From Candidatus Rokuibacteriota bacterium (lineage in GTDB: Bacteria > Methylomirabilota > Methylomirabilia > Rokubacteriales > CSP1-6): a DNA stretch of 20,089 nt. The stretch lies in the NCBI GenBank assembly GCA_016201645.1, contig JACQCL010000223.1:1-20089 (forward strand), written 5' to 3'. Below, in pieces: positions 15,770 to 20,089 of this stretch (the first letter of the stretch is position 1; every line of letters begins with the position of its first letter). A program made the position numbers and the translations under genes. Under the pieces are notes generated by a model that saw only the letters and a program-made list of their open reading frames with translations, searched no databases and was not told the DNA's origin.

Positions 15770-16390
15770 TCACGACCGCCCCACCGCTGCGTAGAGCGTG
15801 AGGTGGGATTTGAGCTCGCCCACGCATGTCTCCATGATCTGGATGTCTTTGGTCACCTTCGTCAACAGAATTGCTCCCTCCAGCGCCGCCACGAGGAAGT
15901 GGGCGAGGCTCGCCGGATCACACTCCGACCTCAGACTGCCGTCAGCCTGAGCCTCCCGAAGCGTGTCCGTCATCCTCTCGCGCCACACGGTGAAAATCTC
16001 GGCCAGGCGCCGGCGAAACCCCTCGTGCATGTCCGACAACTCGGAGGCGAGGTTCCCCATGGGGCACCCGCCTACGCAGTTCCGCTGCCGTTGAGTCTCA
16101 AGGAGGCGATCCAAGAAGCACCGGACCTTGTCCAGGGGTTTGGCCCCGCTGTCGGAAAAGCACGGCTCAAGGACCCGCTCCACAAATCCCTGGACGACCC
16201 GCTCGAGAATCGCGTAGCCGAGCTCCTCCTTGCTCCTGAAGTAGTAATAGAAGTTCCCCTTGCCCACCCCGCTCTCGCGCAGCACATCGACCAGGGAGGT
16301 GGCGCGATATCCCCGAAGCGCCATGAGCCGGCTGGCCGCGGCCAGGATGTGGTCCCGGGTAGGTTTCTCAGTTTTTAATGTCGGTCGCAT
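15770..16390 (-). CDS. TetR/AcrR-family transcriptional repressor
   Basis: Dimeric ligand-responsive repressor. 206 residues from ATG 16390. N-terminal helix-turn-helix domain (about 14-60): ILAAASRLMALRGYRATSLVDVLRESGVGKGNFYYYFRSKEEL, the classic TetR pattern. The C-terminal ligand domain contains CVGGCPMGNLASEL (105-118), a motif seen in the AcuR/YxaF/NemR-like branch; Cys105 and Cys109 are possible electrophile or redox sensors, as inferred from relatives. A TTG at 16402 in frame is rejected: it lies within the operator, only about seven bases from the predicted transcript start. The promoter and palindrome just upstream imply autoregulation. It overlaps the sigma gene region by GTGA. Confidence 0.93.
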   Translation of the reverse strand: MRPTLKTEKPTRDHILAAASRLMALRGYRATSLVDVLRESGVGKGNFYYYFRSKEELGYAILERVVQGFVERVLEPCFSDSGAKPLDKVRCFLDRLLETQRQRNCVGGCPMGNLASELSDMHEGFRRRLAEIFTVWRERMTDTLREAQADGSLRSECDPASLAHFLVAALEGAILLTKVTKDIQIMETCVGELKSHLTLYAAVGRS

Positions 16391-16394
16391 CGCC

Positions 16395-16414
16395 TGTACC
16401 AACCGGTCGGTACA
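16395..16414. promoter_or_regulatory. Near-perfect 20-bp palindromic operator for the TetR repressor
   Basis: tgtaccaaccggtcggtaca reads the same on both strands except at one symmetric base pair position (bases 7 and 14). It covers the predicted transcription start (about 16409) and begins two bases downstream of the -10 box, so a bound dimer would block initiation. Length and symmetry suit a TetR dimer. The assignment to this repressor rests on adjacency. Confidence 0.75.
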
Positions 16415-16415
16415 T

Positions 16416-16444
16416 AATCTAGCCCATTAGATGCAAGGTGTCAA
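16416..16444 (-). promoter_or_regulatory. Sigma-70-type promoter of the tetR-ECF sigma operon
   Basis: Perfect TTGACA (16444-16439), 17-base spacer, TAGATT (16421-16416) on the minus strand. The start near 16409 gives a leader of about 20 bases before ATG 16390. The boxes are too good to need an ECF sigma, so the operon is probably controlled by repression through the palindrome at 16395-16414. I see no clear terminator between nuoN and this promoter (16445-16498). Confidence 0.75.
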
Positions 16445-16498
16445 CCTTAGGATGCTTTTCGAATTGTCGACGAGAATAAACTCTATGGCTTCAGGTAG

Positions 16499-17908
16499 TT
16501 AGAAGAGCCCGTTTGCCACTCGAATGGTCAGTTCGACGAGTGGCTTCGGGTAGATGCCAAGGCCCACGACGCCGAGGGCGCAGAGGAGAATGGCGAGCGC
16601 GAGAGGAGGGGACACCCGAATACGGCCGGGCCGCTCGGGCGCATCAATGTACATGCGCCTGGCCAGGACCAGGTAGTAAAAGAGCGCCACCACGGTCAAC
16701 ACGGCTCCCACCAGCACGAGCCAGTAGAGCCCCGCTTGGGCGGCGGCCCAGAACACATAGAGTTTGGCCCAGAACCCCGCCACGAACGGAATCCCTCCCA
16801 GCGACAGCAGGGAGAGGAGCATGGCCAGCGCGAGGAGCGGGGAGCGTTGAGCCAAGCCCCGGAGGGCGTTCAAGTGCACCGAGCCTTCAGCCTGGGCCAC
16901 GCTCTCAACCACCAGAAACGCCCCCATGTTCCCGAAGACGTAGGCGACCAGATAGAACAGCACCATCGCCGTTCCGGACGCCGACACCGCGGCGAAGCCG
17001 ACCAGCATGTAGCCGATGTGGGCGACCCCCGAGTAGGCGAGCAAGCGTTTGGCGTTCTGCTGCGGCAGCGCCATCAGGTTCCCTGCCGTCATCGTGATCG
17101 CGGCGAGCCCGGCGATGACCGGGATCCAGAGCGCGACCCTGTCCCCGACGCCCTCCAAGTACACGCGGAACAGCGCGACGAATCCGGCGGCCTTCGGCGC
17201 CACCGACAGCCAGGCAACGAATGGGGTGCTGGCGGCCTCGTAGGTGTCCGGAACCCACATGTGGAACGGAAAGGCCGCAATCTTGAATCCGAACCCGCCC
17301 AGCACGAGGAGCAAGCCCAGGAGAAGGAGCGGGTCGCCGGCCGGGAGCGACCGAGCCACGCCGGCCAGCGCTGTGGTCCGAGTGGCACCATAGACGAAGG
17401 ACAGCCCATAAGCCAGGATGGCCGACGATACGGTCCCCACCAGGAAGAACTTCAGCGCGGCCTCAACGGCTTCGGCCTCGCGTTTGAGGAAACCGGAAAG
17501 GACGTAGAGCGGAATGGACATCAGCTCGAACGCGACGAAGAGAAGGACCACGTCGCGCGCGGAGACCAGCACCAGCATCCCGAGCAGGGAGGCCAGCAGC
17601 AGGAGGTAGTACTCAGGGGCCCGGCGCCGGAACGCCGGATCAGGGAGCGAGAGCGACCCCAGAATCCCGATGAGGGTGGCAAGGAGGAACAATTGCTTGG
17701 CGAAGAGCGCGAGCCCGTCCAGGGCGAACGCGCCTCCGACCATAACGGGCGAGGAGTCCAGGAAAAACGAGGCGATGGCCAAGACCAGCACCCCCACTCC
17801 GGCGACAGCGCCGGCAATCCGGCGGTCATCGCCGCGCGAGATCACGCCGACGGCAAAGACCGCCAGCATGACGAGCGCCAGCCCGATCTCAAGCGCGGCT
17901 GCGCTCAC
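16499..17908 (-). CDS. nuoN: NADH-quinone oxidoreductase subunit N
   Basis: Antiporter-like proton-pumping membrane subunit of complex I. 469 residues, about 14 membrane helices. The proton-path residues are all present: Glu128 in AFELMSIPLYVLSGF, Lys153, Lys209 in GFKIAAFPFHMWVPD with His216, Lys239 in SVAPKAAGF, and a Lys in GFWAKLYVF for the twelfth helix. GTG 17908 overlaps the nuoM stop as GTGA. As in most nuo operons it is the last gene; the tetR promoter follows after about 50 bases. Confidence 0.97.
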   Translation of the reverse strand: MSAAALEIGLALVMLAVFAVGVISRGDDRRIAGAVAGVGVLVLAIASFFLDSSPVMVGGAFALDGLALFAKQLFLLATLIGILGSLSLPDPAFRRRAPEYYLLLLASLLGMLVLVSARDVVLLFVAFELMSIPLYVLSGFLKREAEAVEAALKFFLVGTVSSAILAYGLSFVYGATRTTALAGVARSLPAGDPLLLLGLLLVLGGFGFKIAAFPFHMWVPDTYEAASTPFVAWLSVAPKAAGFVALFRVYLEGVGDRVALWIPVIAGLAAITMTAGNLMALPQQNAKRLLAYSGVAHIGYMLVGFAAVSASGTAMVLFYLVAYVFGNMGAFLVVESVAQAEGSVHLNALRGLAQRSPLLALAMLLSLLSLGGIPFVAGFWAKLYVFWAAAQAGLYWLVLVGAVLTVVALFYYLVLARRMYIDAPERPGRIRVSPPLALAILLCALGVVGLGIYPKPLVELTIRVANGLF

Positions 17909-19449
17909 GGCGAAATCCCCAGCCGTATCAGCAATGGGACCGTCGCGGTATCAATCGGCCCGATCGCGATCCCCGGAATCATGCCGAATAGCACGATGAC
18001 GAACATGAGTACGATCAGCGCCACCCACTCGGGCCCCCTGGCGTCCGGCAGGTCGTGAAACTCCCCGTGCGCCGGCGCGGGGCCCCAGAAGATCTGCTTC
18101 ACCACGCGAAGGACGTAGACGGCCGTGAGGAAGGTCCCGGCCACGGCAGGGAAGAGCCACCACGAGTGGGCCGAGCGCCAAGCACCGAGAAAGGTCAGGA
18201 ACTCTGCCACGAAGCCGGAGGTAGCCGGTAACCCCAGAGACGAGAGCCCGCCGACGGTGAAGGCCGTGGCGATGCCCGGCATCATCCGGCCGAAGCCGCC
18301 CATCTTGAAGATCTCCCGGGAATGCGCCTTCTCATAGACCAGGCCGACCAGAGCAAAGAAGAGCCCGGTCATGATGCCGTGGGCGAACATCTGGAAGACC
18401 GAGCCATTCAGGCCCGACTCCGTCAGGGTGGCTGCTCCGAGCAACACGATACCCATATGGGACACGGAGGAGTAGGCGATGACGTACTTGAGGTCGGTCT
18501 GAGCCATCGCAGAGAGGGCGCCGTAAACGATGTTGATGGTCGCGATCGTCCCCACCAGCGGCACCCAATCGTGCGTGCCCTGAGGGAGCAGTCCCATCCC
18601 CATCCTCACGACTCCGTAGGCGCCCAGCTTCATCAGCACCCCGGCGTGGAGCATCGAGACGGCGGTGGGGGCCGAGGAATGGCCGTCGGGGGACCAGGTG
18701 TGGAGAGGCCAGATCCCGGCCAGGACGCCGAACCCCAGGTAGAAGAGCAGGAACACCCAGCGCTGGACCACGGGATCGAACCTCACGCCTTCCATCTCCA
18801 GGAAGGAGAACGATGACCCGCCCGCGGCCATGTAGAGGGCGAGGATCCCGACGAGGATGAAGGCCGACCCCAGGAGGAGGTAGAGGGTCAGCTTCATCGC
18901 GGCATACTCCTTGGACCCGACCCCCGTCTCCCGCATCGCCCAACCGAAGATCCCCCGCGGCCGGATCTGGGCCGACGTTCCCCAAATCCCGATCAGAAGG
19001 TACATGGGGAGCACGGCCAGCTCGTAGAAGAGGAAGAAGACGAAGAGGTCGAGCGTGACGAAGACGCCGAAGACGCCCGTGACCAGGACCAACAGAAGCG
19101 CGTAGAACTCCTGGGTCCGAATCTCGATGGTCCAGGAGGCAAAGACGCCGGAGAAAATGATGATCGCCGTGAGAAGCACCAGCATGAGGCTGATCCCGTC
19201 CACCCCCACTTCGTATGAGATCCCGAGCGAGGGGACCAGCGCCACCTGCTCGTAGAACTGAAATCCCGCGGCCTCCCGATCGTAGGCCACGTAGATCGCG
19301 ACAGTCAGCAGCAGCGAGATTCCCGTCGTCGTCGCCGCGATGAGCCGCACCGCGAGCGGATGGTGGCGGGCGGTAAACATGATGAGCACCGCCCCCACGA
19401 AGGGGGCCCAGGTGATGAGCGTGAGGATCGGAACGCCGTTTAGGCCCAT
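17905..19449 (-). CDS. nuoM: NADH-quinone oxidoreductase subunit M
   Basis: Antiporter-like membrane subunit of complex I. 514 residues from ATG 19449, which overlaps the nuoL stop as TGATG; the longer open frame upstream is only nuoL read in another frame. About 14 helices. Glu143 (FFYELAVLPMYLLIG), Lys274 (LHAGVLMKLGAYG) and the Glu in SGFVAEFLTF match the E. coli residues Glu144, Lys265 and Glu407. The lysine expected in the seventh helix (Lys234 in E. coli, ahead of PLHGWLPDAH) is Leu243 here: the helix reads LGFGVLAGIWPLHTWSPDGH. Other acidic and basic path residues look intact. The sequence resembles a NuoM subgroup with HTWSPDGH; my recollection is that such a subgroup exists, unchecked. 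Confidence 0.97.
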   Translation of the reverse strand: MGLNGVPILTLITWAPFVGAVLIMFTARHHPLAVRLIAATTTGISLLLTVAIYVAYDREAAGFQFYEQVALVPSLGISYEVGVDGISLMLVLLTAIIIFSGVFASWTIEIRTQEFYALLLVLVTGVFGVFVTLDLFVFFLFYELAVLPMYLLIGIWGTSAQIRPRGIFGWAMRETGVGSKEYAAMKLTLYLLLGSAFILVGILALYMAAGGSSFSFLEMEGVRFDPVVQRWVFLLFYLGFGVLAGIWPLHTWSPDGHSSAPTAVSMLHAGVLMKLGAYGVVRMGMGLLPQGTHDWVPLVGTIATINIVYGALSAMAQTDLKYVIAYSSVSHMGIVLLGAATLTESGLNGSVFQMFAHGIMTGLFFALVGLVYEKAHSREIFKMGGFGRMMPGIATAFTVGGLSSLGLPATSGFVAEFLTFLGAWRSAHSWWLFPAVAGTFLTAVYVLRVVKQIFWGPAPAHGEFHDLPDARGPEWVALIVLMFVIVLFGMIPGIAIGPIDTATVPLLIRLGISP

Positions 19450-20089
19450 CAGCCCAAGTAGCCCCAGACAATCACGAGAAGGACGCCGAAGGCCACCCCG
19501 TAGAGGTAGTCCTGGGCCCGGCCCGTCTGGATCCGGCGGAGGCGGTCGCCCCACCGGAGGGTCCAGGCACTGGCCAGATTCACGAGGCCGTCCACCAGGT
19601 AGCGATCCACCCATCCCACGACCCACGAGAGGCCGAGGAGGATGCCGCGGTAGAGGCCGCCGTAGAGGTCGTCGAGCCAGAACTTACGATCGGCGGCGAT
19701 GTAGAGCGGCGCGAAGATTCGCGCCAGCGTGTCGGGGCTGACTGCGGCCTTCTGGTAGGTCATCCAGGCGAAGACGATTCCCGCCACGGCCAGCCCGGAG
19801 GAAAGCCACGGGACCCAGCCGGGCCTCTGGGAAGCCTCTCCCTCTCCCGTTACGGCCATGCCGACGCCCCAGCCGACGGTGAGGAGGGCCAGGGTCCAAA
19901 GTGGCAGTCCCATCACCAGCGGCGGATCGTGAGGGTGTTCCTCCGAGTGACCCGCCCCGAAGAAGACCGTGAAGACGACGCGGAACATATAGAAAGCCGT
20001 CAAAAAGACGGTCAGAGCCAGCATCAGGAAGGGCGCGGTGAGCCCGCCTTCCCAGACGCCCGCGAGGACCGCGTCCTTGGAGAAGAAGC
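19449..20089 (-). CDS. nuoL: NADH-quinone oxidoreductase subunit L, C-terminal part (cut by right window edge)
   Basis: Distal antiporter-like subunit of complex I. 213 C-terminal residues are visible, beginning FFSKDAVLAGVWEGG; the Lys in FSKD matches the twelfth-helix proton-path lysine of NuoL (Lys399 in E. coli). Next come helices around LALTVFLTAFYMFRVVFTVFFG, PLWTLALLTVGWGVGMAV and WLSSGLAVAGIVFAWM. A predicted amphipathic segment KFWLDDLYGGLYRGILLG follows, which fits the start of the long lateral helix that braces the antiporter subunits, then a last membrane helix (YLYGVAFGVLLVIVWGYLG). The stop overlaps the nuoM ATG. The 5' part and the rest of the nuo operon lie outside the window. 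Confidence 0.96.
   Translation of the reverse strand, partial: FFSKDAVLAGVWEGGLTAPFLMLALTVFLTAFYMFRVVFTVFFGAGHSEEHPHDPPLVMGLPLWTLALLTVGWGVGMAVTGEGEASQRPGWVPWLSSGLAVAGIVFAWMTYQKAAVSPDTLARIFAPLYIAADRKFWLDDLYGGLYRGILLGLSWVVGWVDRYLVDGLVNLASAWTLRWGDRLRRIQTGRAQDYLYGVAFGVLLVIVWGYLG

Noticed and set aside
19450..19626. N-terminal extension of the nuoM frame
   Set aside because: It is the nuoL 3' end in another frame; ATG 19449 gives the normal NuoM start and overlaps the nuoL stop.

Overview
The window is a GC-rich bacterial chromosome segment in which every gene I can support lies on the minus strand, so transcription runs from high to low coordinates. It encodes housekeeping functions only; I see no mobile element, CRISPR array or phage gene. 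No 16S gene is present, so taxonomy is inference. LapA/LapB-type envelope regulation implies a lipopolysaccharide-bearing diderm. The orders rplU-rpmA-obg-proB-proA-nadD-rsfS and gap-pgk-tpiA-secG, with a full complex I, fit deep proteobacterial-type lineages such as the former Deltaproteobacteria, Methylomirabilota or Rokubacteria. I cannot choose between them.

Layout in transcription order. (1) 20089-16499: the 3' end of the complex I operon, nuoL (cut by the window edge), nuoM and nuoN, joined by TGATG and GTGA overlaps. (2) 16444-15123: a two-gene regulatory operon, a TetR-family repressor and an ECF sigma factor overlapping by GTGA. It has a strong promoter whose start point falls inside a 20-bp near-perfect palindrome. 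(3) 15085-9959: ribosomal proteins L21 and L27, the Obg GTPase, proline synthesis enzymes ProB and ProA, NAD synthesis enzyme NadD and ribosome silencing factor RsfS. (4) 9949-7469: a DksA/TraR zinc-finger protein, a LapA-LapB fusion protein and a ComF-like phosphoribosyltransferase. (5) 7455-423: glycolytic gap, pgk and tpiA, then secG, then a peptide-type ABC importer lipoprotein and two permeases (no ATPase), very tightly packed. (6) 502-331: tRNA-Leu(GAG), with its own promoter inside the oppC-like reading frame and its own terminator. (7) 319-1: a promoter and the 5' part of lipA, cut by the left edge.

Most genes abut or overlap by 1-4 bases, so translational coupling is probably general. 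The longest gaps are about 70-110 bases (257-330, 7373-7468, 9879-9958, 15015-15122, 16391-16498). Each of these holds a recognisable promoter candidate. No stretch above 300 bases lacks a gene.

Points that depart from routine: the tRNA gene supplies the stop codon of the upstream permease; LapA and LapB are fused; NuoM lacks a lysine normally needed in its proton channel; and the ECF sigma factor is paired with a TetR repressor rather than an anti-sigma factor.
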